Below, piece after piece: positions 23,906 through 33,023 of a stretch of DNA of 33,768 nucleotides. Both the position numbers and the translations under genes were made by a program. Below the pieces are notes generated by a model, which was given only the letters and a program-made list of their open reading frames with translations, did no database searches and had not been told where the DNA came from. Every line of letters starts with the position of its first letter. Positions within the stretch are counted from its first letter, which is position 1. Location of the stretch: contig USMD01000005.1 in the NCBI GenBank assembly GCA_900555725.1, positions 1 through 33,768 on the forward strand, given 5' to 3'. The DNA comes from an uncultured Garciella sp. GTDB taxonomy: Bacteria > Bacillota > Clostridia > Eubacteriales > Garciellaceae.

Positions 23906-24312
23906 GATGAATCTGCGCCGCTTGACAAGCTGAAAGCTCTGCTCTACTCAAAGGGTAAGTATTCACCTCAAATGTGAAAAGCTGTAATAAGAAAATTCTT
24001 GTGGGAAGCATGGTTTTCGCTTGCTTGCGGACGTAGGACCAAATTTATACATTTAAAGGAGATATCAATTATGCTATGGGTTCGGTATTTGGAGCAGTAT
24101 GTGCATGGGTTAAGGTACTTTACGCTTTAAACAATCGTTACTTAATGAATGAAAAAGGAGCACTAAAATGGGTTAATAGTTTTGAAGTGAAACCGATGGA
24201 TATGGAAGCAAAAGTATCTAAAGGTGATATGAAAGAGAAAATTGACCTGCAATCACTACTTGTAAAGGAGAGAAAAATAATATTTCCGTTTTCTAAAAAC
24301 AAAGAACAATAG
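23906..24312 (+). pseudogene. Nucleotidyltransferase C-terminal relic
   Basis: Reading from 23906 gives DESAPLDKLKALLYSKGKYS followed by PQM and TGA, then KAVIRKFLWEAWFSLACG. A frame shift near 24040-24060 leads to GDINYAMGSVFGAVCAW and LNNRYLMNEKGALKWVNSFE. The order and motifs match the helical half of the nucleotidyltransferase at 6084-6917 (AGHVFRIV, INEKKAIKLLETFE). The catalytic N-terminal half is absent. The final frame from ATG 24076 might be read as a 78-residue protein but is almost surely remnant. Confidence 0.6.
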
Positions 24313-24343
24313 TCCCATTATCAAAGGGAAATTGTTCTTTGTT
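24298..24343 (-). terminator. Terminator of the F420-ligase-like gene
   Basis: The 13-bp arms AACAAAGAACAAT and ATTGTTCTTTGTT are perfect, with an inner CCC/GGG pairing. On the minus strand the hairpin runs into a T-rich stretch (TTTGTTTTTAG). It lies ten bases after the stop of the minus-strand gene and overlaps the end of the facing relic. Confidence 0.7.
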
Positions 24344-24352
24344 GGAGCAAAA

Positions 24353-25546
24353 CTATTCCTTTGTAAAATTGTCAAAATACCCTTGAATATAAACAAGGGG
24401 TGTACCCTTATCCCCACTACCGGAAGTTAAGTCACAAAGAGAACCCAAAAGGTCAGTAATTCTTCTGGGGGTGGTACCTTGGGATTCCATGGCACCCACA
24501 AGGTTATCCTTTTTATTTTCAATATATTCTGATATGGCTTTTTTTAGTTTCTCTCCTCTTAAATGGGGAAATTCATTGTCCGCAAGGTATTTTAATTTTA
24601 CTTCATTGGGAGTACCTTCTAAATCAGGGGTGTAGGCGGGAGATACCACTGGATCAGCAAGTTCCCAGATTTTACCCACAGGATCTTTAAAGGCACCGTC
24701 ACCATAGATCATTACCTCAACATTTTTTCCAGTCTTCTCCCTAAGAATATGTTGAATTTGATCCACAATCCTCTGACAATCCCGGGGAAAAAGTTTGATA
24801 CTATCTTCCGTTGCTTTATTAGACCCCAAAAGACCATAGGTCTCATTATATCCGCTATTCTCAATAGGTGAGGATAAAATATCCTCAAGATTGAAAACTT
24901 TTTCCCCGCCATTTTCCCTCAATATCTTTTTGGTTCTAAATCGACTATGGATATCGCAGGTAAGCACAGATTTTGTATAGTCTAATATTGTTTTAGCATT
25001 ATTAGAAAAGATAATCTCACATTCCACACCATACTCTTCTATCAAAGACTTATAATAATCAATATAATCCACACCAGTGAAAGTATGCTTGTTATAGCCA
25101 AAGTGATGACGAAATTCCTCTTCTGTTAAAACATCAGTCCAAGGATTAATGCCTTTTTCATCCAGATTCTCCAGACTAATTAAATGATTGCCAACTTCAT
25201 CTGAAGGATAACTTAGCATCAAAATAATTTTTTTTGCACCCTTTGCAATGCCCCTTAGGCAAATAGCAAAACGGTTACGGCTTAAAATAGGGAATATGAC
25301 TCCAAGAGTATCGTCACTAAATTTAAATTTTACATCCTTAGCAATGTCATCTATCCTTGCATAATTACCTTGGGCTCGAGCAACCACCGATTCGGTAACC
25401 GCCACAACGTCCCTATCCTGAATGGAAAATCCTTCGGATTTTGAAGCCTTTATCACACTATCTACGATGATTTCTGTTAAATTGTCTCCTTTATTGATTA
25501 TAGGAGTACGAATCCCTCTAACTACTGTTCCTACCATTCTTTCCAT
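24353..25546 (-). CDS. Coenzyme F420-0:L-glutamate ligase family protein (CofE-like)
   Basis: A 397-residue protein. Its start, GTVVRGIRTPIINKGDNLTE followed by DRDVVAVTESVVARAQGNYA, matches the F420 ligase family (PF01996-type), which adds glutamate to F420-0 in methanogens. In Clostridia without F420 synthesis the family is present in a longer form of unknown function. GDGAFKDPVGKIWELADP and ESQGTTPRRITDLLGSLCDL are further conserved-looking blocks. ATG 25546 is chosen because AGGAG lies upstream; the frame extends 13 codons further without such a site. No other F420 genes are in the window. Confidence 0.8.
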   Translation of the reverse strand: MERMVGTVVRGIRTPIINKGDNLTEIIVDSVIKASKSEGFSIQDRDVVAVTESVVARAQGNYARIDDIAKDVKFKFSDDTLGVIFPILSRNRFAICLRGIAKGAKKIILMLSYPSDEVGNHLISLENLDEKGINPWTDVLTEEEFRHHFGYNKHTFTGVDYIDYYKSLIEEYGVECEIIFSNNAKTILDYTKSVLTCDIHSRFRTKKILRENGGEKVFNLEDILSSPIENSGYNETYGLLGSNKATEDSIKLFPRDCQRIVDQIQHILREKTGKNVEVMIYGDGAFKDPVGKIWELADPVVSPAYTPDLEGTPNEVKLKYLADNEFPHLRGEKLKKAISEYIENKKDNLVGAMESQGTTPRRITDLLGSLCDLTSGSGDKGTPLVYIQGYFDNFTKE

Positions 25547-25733
25547 AAAAAGTCTCTCCTTAATTATCAACTTTTGATCATCCACATCTTATTTTATAAT
25601 AGAAACATAGTTATTACAATGAAATCATGACACCGCTAACTCTATTTTGAATATTCTACTTTCTCAGGATATAGTAATATCATAGATTGTGTGTTCTATT
25701 TGACCGCTTACGGCAGATAGTCATCAGATAAAA

Positions 25734-26324
25734 TCAGTTATACCCATAAGCTTTTAATACAAGAATTCCATGAAGTATAATGTTTTCCGTTATTGTAGCA
25801 ATCTCCTCAGCGGATTGCTTCATATCACTGAATAACCAGTTCTCTATAATCCCGATGCATCCGGATAATACGAAGGAATAATATATTTCATAAATTTCAG
25901 GATCTGCTTTGGCAAAGAGGTATTCCCAATCATAGAAACATTTCTCTTTTAAAATGGTCTTTAATTTATCAATAAAGTTCCAATCTTTGTTTTCCCCCAA
26001 TATTGCACGACAAAAGTCAGCATTTTCACCAAGAAACTGGAAAATATCTTTTAGCAGAGGAAAGGGTTTTCCCTTTAGTTCTTCTGCCTGATGTGATTCT
26101 AAAATATCTTGGAAATATTCCAGCATTTCATTTTCTATGTGTTCCAAAAGGTCAAAAATGTCCCTGTAGTGAAGATAGAAAGTTCCACGATTTAAATTCA
26201 CGTAGGCTGTAAGCTCTTTCACGGAAATCTGACGTACTGGTTTTTTTAGCATCAATTCTGTCAGCCCGTTTTTCAGCATTGTCTGTGTACGTATTACACT
26301 GCGGTTATTTCCCTTTGTATTCAT
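25734..26324 (-). CDS. TetR/AcrR-family transcriptional regulator
   Basis: A 196-residue repressor. The TetR HTH is VRQISVKELTAYVNLNRGTF and YLHYRDIF (about residues 29-57). The ligand-binding part ends SFVLSGCIGIIENWLFSDMK, typical of the TetR_C group seen beside MMPL exporters. ATG 26324 has AGGAGG at seven bases, clearly better than the longer frame. It diverges from the MMPL transporter gene across about 155 bases holding two inverted repeats and probably represses both genes. It appears intact. Confidence 0.88.
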   Translation of the reverse strand: MNTKGNNRSVIRTQTMLKNGLTELMLKKPVRQISVKELTAYVNLNRGTFYLHYRDIFDLLEHIENEMLEYFQDILESHQAEELKGKPFPLLKDIFQFLGENADFCRAILGENKDWNFIDKLKTILKEKCFYDWEYLFAKADPEIYEIYYSFVLSGCIGIIENWLFSDMKQSAEEIATITENIILHGILVLKAYGYN

Positions 26325-26377
26325 AAATTTCCTCCTTTCAATGAACATATAAAAAAGATATGTTGAATATTAAACGC

Positions 26378-26435
26378 CTGAAAAAATACTGATTATTGTA
26401 TTTTTCAGTACTCTTGTTTATACTATAACACGAGT
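26378..26435. promoter_or_regulatory. Divergent promoter/operator region between tetR and the MMPL gene
   Basis: Inverted repeat one, CTGAAAAAATAC and GTATTTTTCAG, spans 26378-26408. Inverted repeat two, ACTCTTGT and ACACGAGT, spans 26410-26435. On the minus strand TTGATT and TATAGT, 16 bases apart, make a tetR promoter overlapping repeat two. On the plus strand TTGTTT and TAAAAA are 17 bases apart. The repeats are likely TetR operators (inferred). Confidence 0.5.
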
Positions 26436-26481
26436 ATAAAAATAATCAAGTGTTGATTTTAAATTTAATTGGAGTGATGAC

Positions 26482-28548
26482 ATGGATAAGTATGCGGAAT
26501 TTATTTTAGGACATAGAAGATGGATTATTGGAATTTTCTTGTTCCTTGCCTTGGTGTGCGCAGGACTTTCTACTATGGTAGGAGTGAATTACAATTTTGC
26601 AGATTATTTATCGGATGATGCAAAATCCACAAAGGCACTGGACGTTATGGAAAAAGAGTACAGCCAGTCTGTTCCGAATATGCGTGTCATGATTTATGAT
26701 GTTACGATTCCGGAAGCATTGCGTTATAAGGAGAAATTGGAAAAAGCAAAGGGCGTAGAAGAAGTCAACTGGCTTGACGATGCCGTTGATATTTATGCAC
26801 CTATTGAAATGGCAGATGATTCGGCGCTAGAGGAATGGTATAAAGATTCAGATGCCCTGTATTCTATTACAGTTAGTGATGAGAAAAAAGAAGAAGCAGT
26901 AGCAGAAATCAGAAAAATCATCGGAGATGAGAATGCCATGTCTGGGACTGCAGTTACAGATGTGCTCTCTCCAATCCATACATCTAAAGACATTCAAAAA
27001 ATTATGATTTTTGTAATTCCAGTTGTATTTATTATCTTGATTTTATCAACTACATCATGGTTTGAGCCTATTTTGTTTATGATAACCATAGGAATTGCAA
27101 TTATGTTGAACAAAGGCACGAATCTGATGTTCGGAACAATTTCTTTTGTGACTAATGCGGCGGGAAGTGTGCTGCAGTTGGCAGTTTCTATGGACTATTC
27201 CATATTCCTTCTACACCGATTTGCGGAGAATAGAAGCGAAGGGAAAGACATTCAAGAGGCAATGGTTTATGCGGTGAAGCAGTCTGTGGGTTCCGTTCTA
27301 TCCAGCGGACTTACCACAGTTACTGGGTTTGCGGCACTGATTCTGATGCGGTTTAAGATTGGACCGGATATGGGATGGGTAATGGCAAAGGCTATTGTAC
27401 TCAGCTTAATTTGTGTTCTTTGTTTATTGCCGGCTCTTGCGATTACTACTTATAAATGGATTGATAAAACACAGCACAGACCGTTTTACCCGGATTTTCA
27501 CGCGCTGTCAAAAGGAGTTATGAAAATTCGTATTCCAATATTGGGTTTGATTTTGTTAATGATAGTCCCATGTATTCTGGGACAGTCAAAGAATGATTTC
27601 CTATATGGTGCAAGCAAAGTGTATAATACAAAAGCGACCCAGATGGGGCGTGACCAGCTGGCGATTGAAGAAAAATATGGTACGTCAAATCCTGTAGTGG
27701 TCATGGTCCCGAAAGGGGAGATGAACAAAGAGATTGCATTGAACAAAGAATTAAAACAAGAGGATTATGTGACATCCATTATTTCCTATGTGAACACTGT
27801 GGATGCTGCCATACCTGCGGATTTTGTTCCAACAGAGGAGATTTCAAAACTGTATTCAGAGCATTACAGTCGTTTTATTCTTACACTGGATGCGGAAGAA
27901 GGAGAAGAAGGCTGGGATCAAAAAATTAATAAAATTCGCTCCATCAGTCAGAAATATTATGGAGAGGAAGCATTGATAGCTGGTGACCTTGTCAGTACTG
28001 GGGACTTGAAAACGACAATTACGCAGGATAATACAAAGGTAAATATCTTAGCTGTTGGATTCGTATTTTTGATTTTATTGTTTAACTTTAAATCAATCAG
28101 TATTCCTTTTATTTTAACTTTAGTTATTGAAATTTCAATCTGGATCAATCTGGCAATTCCATATTTTGTTTCTACTACTTTGCATTACATTTCATATCTG
28201 ATTATCAGTTCCGTGCAATTAGGTGCCACGATTGATTATGCTATTCTTTTTACAAGCCGATACATTGAGATGAGAAGTACGATGGAGAAAAAAGAGGCAG
28301 CAAAAGAGACGATCAGGGTCTGTACATTATCGATCTTTACTTCCGCCAGCATATTAACTATAGCAGGTGTTGTGCTGGGAGAAATATCAACGAATCTGGT
28401 TTTGAGTCAGTTGGGAACATTGATAGGACGAGGAGCTGTGATTTCTTTCCTGCTTGTTCTGATTGTCCTTCCTGCGCTTCTTATGATTTTTGATAGAATG
28501 ATTGAAAAAACAACTTATCATACAGAATTTTATAAGGAGGCTGAATAA
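26482..28548 (+). CDS. MMPL/RND-family transporter
   Basis: Inner-membrane exporter of 688 residues with two copies of the RND half: TM1 (about 13-32), an extracellular loop to about 170, five helices with GSVLQLAVSMDYSIFLLHRF, then a second TM (about 350-368), a second loop and a second helix set with SSVQLGATIDYAILFTSRYI. The paired D-Y residues are the proton-relay aspartates of MMPL proteins. Substrates of relatives are lipids or hydrophobic compounds. GGAGTG precedes ATG 26482. It is followed at one base by a secreted heptad-repeat protein, a pairing seen in Firmicutes. Confidence 0.9.
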   Translation: MDKYAEFILGHRRWIIGIFLFLALVCAGLSTMVGVNYNFADYLSDDAKSTKALDVMEKEYSQSVPNMRVMIYDVTIPEALRYKEKLEKAKGVEEVNWLDDAVDIYAPIEMADDSALEEWYKDSDALYSITVSDEKKEEAVAEIRKIIGDENAMSGTAVTDVLSPIHTSKDIQKIMIFVIPVVFIILILSTTSWFEPILFMITIGIAIMLNKGTNLMFGTISFVTNAAGSVLQLAVSMDYSIFLLHRFAENRSEGKDIQEAMVYAVKQSVGSVLSSGLTTVTGFAALILMRFKIGPDMGWVMAKAIVLSLICVLCLLPALAITTYKWIDKTQHRPFYPDFHALSKGVMKIRIPILGLILLMIVPCILGQSKNDFLYGASKVYNTKATQMGRDQLAIEEKYGTSNPVVVMVPKGEMNKEIALNKELKQEDYVTSIISYVNTVDAAIPADFVPTEEISKLYSEHYSRFILTLDAEEGEEGWDQKINKIRSISQKYYGEEALIAGDLVSTGDLKTTITQDNTKVNILAVGFVFLILLFNFKSISIPFILTLVIEISIWINLAIPYFVSTTLHYISYLIISSVQLGATIDYAILFTSRYIEMRSTMEKKEAAKETIRVCTLSIFTSASILTIAGVVLGEISTNLVLSQLGTLIGRGAVISFLLVLIVLPALLMIFDRMIEKTTYHTEFYKEAE

Positions 28549-28549
28549 T

Positions 28550-31006
28550 ATGAAAAGGAATAAAAAAATAGTTATGAAAACAACATTTGTTGCCCTATGT
28601 ATGGTGATAACGGTAAATAGCGGAATTACTGTTTTTGCAGCGGATAATGATGTGACAAAGGATGAAAATGTTTATGTGAATCTGAATCAAGATGGAAGTG
28701 TTTCCGGTATCTACGTTGTAAATGAATATACTCTGGAACAGGCAGGGAAAATTACAGATTATGGAGATTATTCTTCTGTAAAAAACTTAACAACGGATCA
28801 AAAAATCGAGATATCCGGAAACCAGATAAGTACTGATGCTCCAGAGGGAAAGTTCTATTATCAAGGGAACATGAACACAAAAGATATGCCATGGAACATT
28901 AAGATTTCTTATTGGCTGGATGGAAAAGCCATAGATGCAGAGAAACTTGCGGGAAAAAGCGGTAGTCTAGAAATTAAAATTCAGATTAGAGAAAATGAGG
29001 ATTGCCCAAAAGAATTTTTTGAAAATTATCTTCTTCAGGCGACGGTTGTTCTGGATAAGGAAAAGTGTTCAAATATTGTTGCAAAAGGAGCAATAGCAGG
29101 AAATGTAGGGAGAAATAGGCAATTACTCTATAATATCATAGCTGGTAATGAAAAGGATATTACGATTTCAGCTCAGGTGCATGACTTTGAGATGGAAGGA
29201 ATCAGCTTTCAGGGTGTGCCGATGTCATTTGATATAGATAGAGACTCTATCGATGATTCAAAAATCACAGATAAAACAAAAGGACTTACAGATAGTGTCC
29301 AGAAACTTGATGATGGAGCTGGCGATTTAAAGGAAGGTACAGAAGAAGTAGCAGATGGTGGGACGAAACTAAAACAGGGGATTTCCACATTTGCAAATCG
29401 TGTTTCTGTCTTACAGAAAGGTGGCAATAGTTTGTCTGCGGGTGGGTCTTCCCTGCAGTCTGGAGGACAGGAACTGCAAGCAGGTTTGAATCAATATGTA
29501 GCAGGGACGGAAAGTCTGGTTTCTGGAGTAAAACAATATATGGAGGGAACGGGAAAACTTGCTGAAGGGGCAAAACAATTGAAACCTTTAGAAAATCTTT
29601 CCCAGGTAAATAAAAGTATTACAGGACTTTATCAAGTAGTTGCAGAAGGAAATGCCCAGGAGGGAACTCCAAGTTTACAGGCCGGAGCGAGTAACCTGAC
29701 AAAAGGTTTGCAGACAATCCAGGAGCAGGTGCAAAAATTGGCAGGAAGTACAGATGCAGAGCAGCTGCAGAAATTGATGGAGGCATTAAATCAGGTACAG
29801 ACGACAGCAGGGCAGCTTTCTACCAGTGCCCAGAAGGTAAGTGATGTAATCCAGACCAGTAAGACGATTATTGGGCAGATAGAGAGTTATCATCAAAGTG
29901 TCATGGACTCGCTGCAAAACCAAACAGATAAGGTAAATAAAACCATTGCCCAAAGTGGAGGAAAATTAGCCGCTCAGGTCAACGGTCAGGTGGACGGAAT
30001 AAATCAGGAGATTATAAAATCTGTGGAAGGCACAAACAGTCAGATAGACAGTGCAATTGCGGCAGTGCAGTCCGCCGTGGACAGTGGGTCTCTTGATGAA
30101 GAAACGGCACAGCAGGTAATTGCTAATATGGAAGACTCAAAAGTTGAAGAGCTAACGGTTGGTTATGTAGATACACCATCCATTTCTGCTTCTGTTCAGA
30201 TGCCAAAAGAAGATGCACAGATTCAGAAAAGTATCGAACAGTTAAATGCAATGTCTGGAAACTTAACGACCGCAGCAGAAAACTTTCAAACAGCCTCAAA
30301 GCAGTTAAAGCAGATTGCTGAAAATATTCCGATGATAAAAGGAAATGCTTCTATTGAGAAACTCTCAGAATCAATCACCGCTGCTTATAATGGGGCTGTA
30401 GGCCTCCAGAAAGGGATTGATGGTGTTGGAAATGCTTTGAACCAGTTAAAAACGAGCACAGACGGTTTTTCAGATGCAGGGAAAGGAGTTTCCTCTTTGA
30501 TAGCCGGATTTGAAGAATTGCAGAAAAATGATCCTGCACTTTTAGAAGGGACAAAAACTCTTTCCGATTCTGGTAAAACCTTAACGGCAGGTGCCGATTC
30601 TTTGTATTCCGGAATTCGTAAGTTAAATGGAGGTATTGGAAGTTTTTCATCAGGACTGTCTTCTTTGAACCAGGGAGCAGATTCTCTGAATACTAATATG
30701 GGAACGCTGACAAATGGTCTTGAAAGCTTGGAAAAAGCAACCGGGGAACTAAAAGAAGGAACCGGGAAATTGAGAGAAAAAACCAGCAATATAGACGAGC
30801 AGATAGAGACAGAGATAGATGATATGCTTCAAGAGATATCAGGAAGTGATTTTGAGCCGGTTTCCTTTGCTTCTAAGAAAAATACAGAGGTTGGATTAGT
30901 ACAGTTTGCCATCAAGACAGAAGGGATAAAACTGCCAGAGATAGAAGAACCAGAAGTAGAGCAAAAAAAAGAAACGATTTGGGATAAAATAAAAGAACTG
31001 TTTTAA
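28550..31006 (+). CDS. Large secreted protein with xxxLxxG heptad repeats, partner of the MMPL transporter
   Basis: An 818-residue exported protein. The signal peptide MKRNKKIVMKTTFVALCMVI to FAAD (cut near residue 33) is followed by a globular domain of about 190 residues. Next come long runs of the heptad xxxLxxG (LKEGTEEVADGGTKLKQGIS and similar, about 240-350 and again 680-765), with coiled-coil helices rich in Q and S between. This architecture is like YhgE/Pip and MMPL-associated proteins. There is no C-terminal membrane anchor or sortase motif; it ends EEPEVEQKKETIWDKIKELF. ATG 28550 has AGGAGG upstream; an in-frame start at 28502 lies inside the transporter gene. It may form an extracellular adaptor for the transporter, which is inference. 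Confidence 0.82.
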   Translation: MKRNKKIVMKTTFVALCMVITVNSGITVFAADNDVTKDENVYVNLNQDGSVSGIYVVNEYTLEQAGKITDYGDYSSVKNLTTDQKIEISGNQISTDAPEGKFYYQGNMNTKDMPWNIKISYWLDGKAIDAEKLAGKSGSLEIKIQIRENEDCPKEFFENYLLQATVVLDKEKCSNIVAKGAIAGNVGRNRQLLYNIIAGNEKDITISAQVHDFEMEGISFQGVPMSFDIDRDSIDDSKITDKTKGLTDSVQKLDDGAGDLKEGTEEVADGGTKLKQGISTFANRVSVLQKGGNSLSAGGSSLQSGGQELQAGLNQYVAGTESLVSGVKQYMEGTGKLAEGAKQLKPLENLSQVNKSITGLYQVVAEGNAQEGTPSLQAGASNLTKGLQTIQEQVQKLAGSTDAEQLQKLMEALNQVQTTAGQLSTSAQKVSDVIQTSKTIIGQIESYHQSVMDSLQNQTDKVNKTIAQSGGKLAAQVNGQVDGINQEIIKSVEGTNSQIDSAIAAVQSAVDSGSLDEETAQQVIANMEDSKVEELTVGYVDTPSISASVQMPKEDAQIQKSIEQLNAMSGNLTTAAENFQTASKQLKQIAENIPMIKGNASIEKLSESITAAYNGAVGLQKGIDGVGNALNQLKTSTDGFSDAGKGVSSLIAGFEELQKNDPALLEGTKTLSDSGKTLTAGADSLYSGIRKLNGGIGSFSSGLSSLNQGADSLNTNMGTLTNGLESLEKATGELKEGTGKLREKTSNIDEQIETEIDDMLQEISGSDFEPVSFASKKNTEVGLVQFAIKTEGIKLPEIEEPEVEQKKETIWDKIKELF

Positions 31007-31022
31007 ACTAGGAAGGGTAGAT

Positions 31023-31153
31023 ATGCAGCAAAGAGTCATTACAATTGGAAGAAAATTTAGAAGTAATGGAAGTGTAATTGCAAAGGATTTGACAATTTGA
31101 CAGATGCTTATCTATATGAAACGGTGAAGCTTGCCAAAAGAATGTATCCATAA
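31023..31153 (+). pseudogene. Cytidylate kinase-like relic
   Basis: ATG 31023 gives MQQRVITIGRKFRSNGSVIA and KDLTI, then a stop. This is the start of cytidylate-kinase-like proteins (RVITISREFGSGGR-IAK-LA) with a damaged P-loop. An overlapping frame reads LTDAYLYETVKLAKRMYP and stop, perhaps the C-terminal end of a gene. The centre is missing. Confidence 0.45.
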
Positions 31154-31183
31154 AAGCAAATAGAATATTCGACACAATAGAAT

Positions 31184-31216
31184 AGCCTCTTGACACTTTT
31201 TGTCGGGAGGCTTTTA
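31184..31216 (+). terminator. Rho-independent terminator after the MMPL operon
   Basis: GCCTCttGACA pairs with TGTCggGAGGC around CTTTT and is followed by TTTTAT. It lies about 180 bases after the secreted-protein stop and 50 bases before nrdD. Confidence 0.75.
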
Positions 31217-31266
31217 TCATGCTAGGAAAAAGATAATGTTCTGAACATAAGGAGAAATCAAACTAT

Positions 31267-33009
31267 ATGATTACCAAGATAAAAAAACGTGATGGTAGAG
31301 AAGTGCCGTTCAATATTGAGAAAATTGCCAACGCCATATTTAAAGCTGCAAGTACCACCGGAGGAAAAGACTACAAAACTGCATTGCCGCTGGCTGAAAA
31401 AGTAGTTGGATATATTGAAAAAGTATTGGGTCAAAAGGTCCCTGCCGTGGAGGAAATTCAGGACGCAGTTGAAAAGGTGCTGATAGAAAATGGTCATACC
31501 CGGACTGCAAAGGCGTTTATTCTTTACAGGGCCGAGAGGACACGTATCCGCGAAATGAATACTCGGCTGATGAAAATATATGAGGATTTAACCGGGGATG
31601 AAAATGTTGTAAAAAAGGTCCAGGCCTTTGCCGCTGACAATGCGTTAACCGAGATTGACAGGAATACATATCAGGCAATGGAGGCCTTTGTACATAACCT
31701 GAACACCATGCACAGCAGGGCTGGAGCTCAGATCCCTTTTAGTTCCATCAATTATGGTATGGATACATCGCCAGAAGGAAGAATGGTAATCAAGAATGTA
31801 CTTCTTGCTACAGAGGCAGGGCTTGGCAATGGAGAAACTCCTATTTTTCCCATTCAAATTTTCAGAGTAAAAGAGGGTGTGAATTTTAATCCGGGAGAAC
31901 CGAATTATGATTTATTCAAATTAGCATGCAAAGTAAGCGCTAAAAGGCTTTTCCCCAATTTCTCCTTCCAGGATGCACCCTTTAACTTGAAATATTACAA
32001 ACCCAGGCACCCTGAAACCGAAATCGCCTATATGGGCTGTAGGACAAGAGTCATAGGCAATGTGCATGATCCATCCAGGGAGATTGTCTATGGAAGGGGA
32101 AATTTGAGTTTTACTACAATAAACCTTCCGCGGATTGGATTGAGAAGCAATAAGAATATTAATTTTTTCTTTAAAGATCTGGACAAAAAGATTGACTTGA
32201 TTATCGATCAGCTACTGGAAAGGTTTGAAATCCAAGCGCGGAAAAAGGTAAAAAACTTTCCCTTCCTGATGGGACAGGGAGTATGGATGGATTCGGATAA
32301 GCTCGAGTGGGAAGGAGAAATTAGAGAAGTTCTAAAGCATGGGACTCTTAGCATGGGATTTATTGGCCTGGCGGAGTGCTTAAAGACCTTGATTGGAAAA
32401 CACCACGGGGAGTCGGAAGAAGCACAAAAATTAGGGCTTGAGATTATCGGCCATATGCGGAAACGTATGGATGAGGCAACCAGTAAATACAAAATAAACT
32501 TTACGCTTCTGGCAACTCCAGCCGAAGGAATAGCAGGACGTTTTGTAAAAATGGATCGAAGTATTTTCGGAACAATTGAAGGGATTACAGACAGAGAGTA
32601 TTACACAAATAGCTTTCATATACCGGTTTATTATGAAATCAGTGCTTTTGATAAGATAAGGCTTGAGGCTCCTTACCATGAGTTTACAAATGCCGGGCAT
32701 ATTACCTATGTGGAACTGGATGGGGATCCTACGCAGAATCTTGAGGCTTTTGAGAAAATTGTCAGGGCAATGAAGAAAGCAAACATAGGATACGGCTCCA
32801 TCAATCACCCGGTGGATCGGGACCCTGTGTGTGGATATACCGGGATTATTGGGGAAACCTGTCCTTCCTGCGGAAGAGAGGAAGGCAACATCCGGTTTGA
32901 AAGAATCAGACGTATCACAGGCTATCTTGTAGGAACTCTAGATCGGTTCAATGATGCGAAAAAAGCTGAGGAAAGAGACAGGGTAAAACATTCTTTGATT
33001 TCTTCTTGA
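31267..33009 (+). CDS. nrdD: Anaerobic ribonucleoside-triphosphate reductase, internally shortened
   Basis: Glycyl-radical enzyme that reduces ribonucleoside triphosphates under anaerobiosis. It has an ATP-cone (about residues 3-92), IPFSSINYG, the YMGCRTRVIGN loop with an active-site cysteine, a zinc region with CGYTG and CPSC, and the radical glycine G552 in RRITGYLVG. It has 580 residues, while comparable enzymes have about 700-730. EMNTRLMKIYEDLT (about 96-109) joins directly to GDENVVKKVQAFAADNALTE. The block that should lie between, with GDIHxHD and the cysteine equivalent to E. coli C175, is absent without frame loss. Activity is therefore doubtful. AAGGAG precedes ATG 31267, and nrdG follows 14 bases after the stop. 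Confidence 0.9.
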   Translation: MITKIKKRDGREVPFNIEKIANAIFKAASTTGGKDYKTALPLAEKVVGYIEKVLGQKVPAVEEIQDAVEKVLIENGHTRTAKAFILYRAERTRIREMNTRLMKIYEDLTGDENVVKKVQAFAADNALTEIDRNTYQAMEAFVHNLNTMHSRAGAQIPFSSINYGMDTSPEGRMVIKNVLLATEAGLGNGETPIFPIQIFRVKEGVNFNPGEPNYDLFKLACKVSAKRLFPNFSFQDAPFNLKYYKPRHPETEIAYMGCRTRVIGNVHDPSREIVYGRGNLSFTTINLPRIGLRSNKNINFFFKDLDKKIDLIIDQLLERFEIQARKKVKNFPFLMGQGVWMDSDKLEWEGEIREVLKHGTLSMGFIGLAECLKTLIGKHHGESEEAQKLGLEIIGHMRKRMDEATSKYKINFTLLATPAEGIAGRFVKMDRSIFGTIEGITDREYYTNSFHIPVYYEISAFDKIRLEAPYHEFTNAGHITYVELDGDPTQNLEAFEKIVRAMKKANIGYGSINHPVDRDPVCGYTGIIGETCPSCGREEGNIRFERIRRITGYLVGTLDRFNDAKKAEERDRVKHSLISS

Positions 33010-33023
33010 AAGGGGGTATTGAA

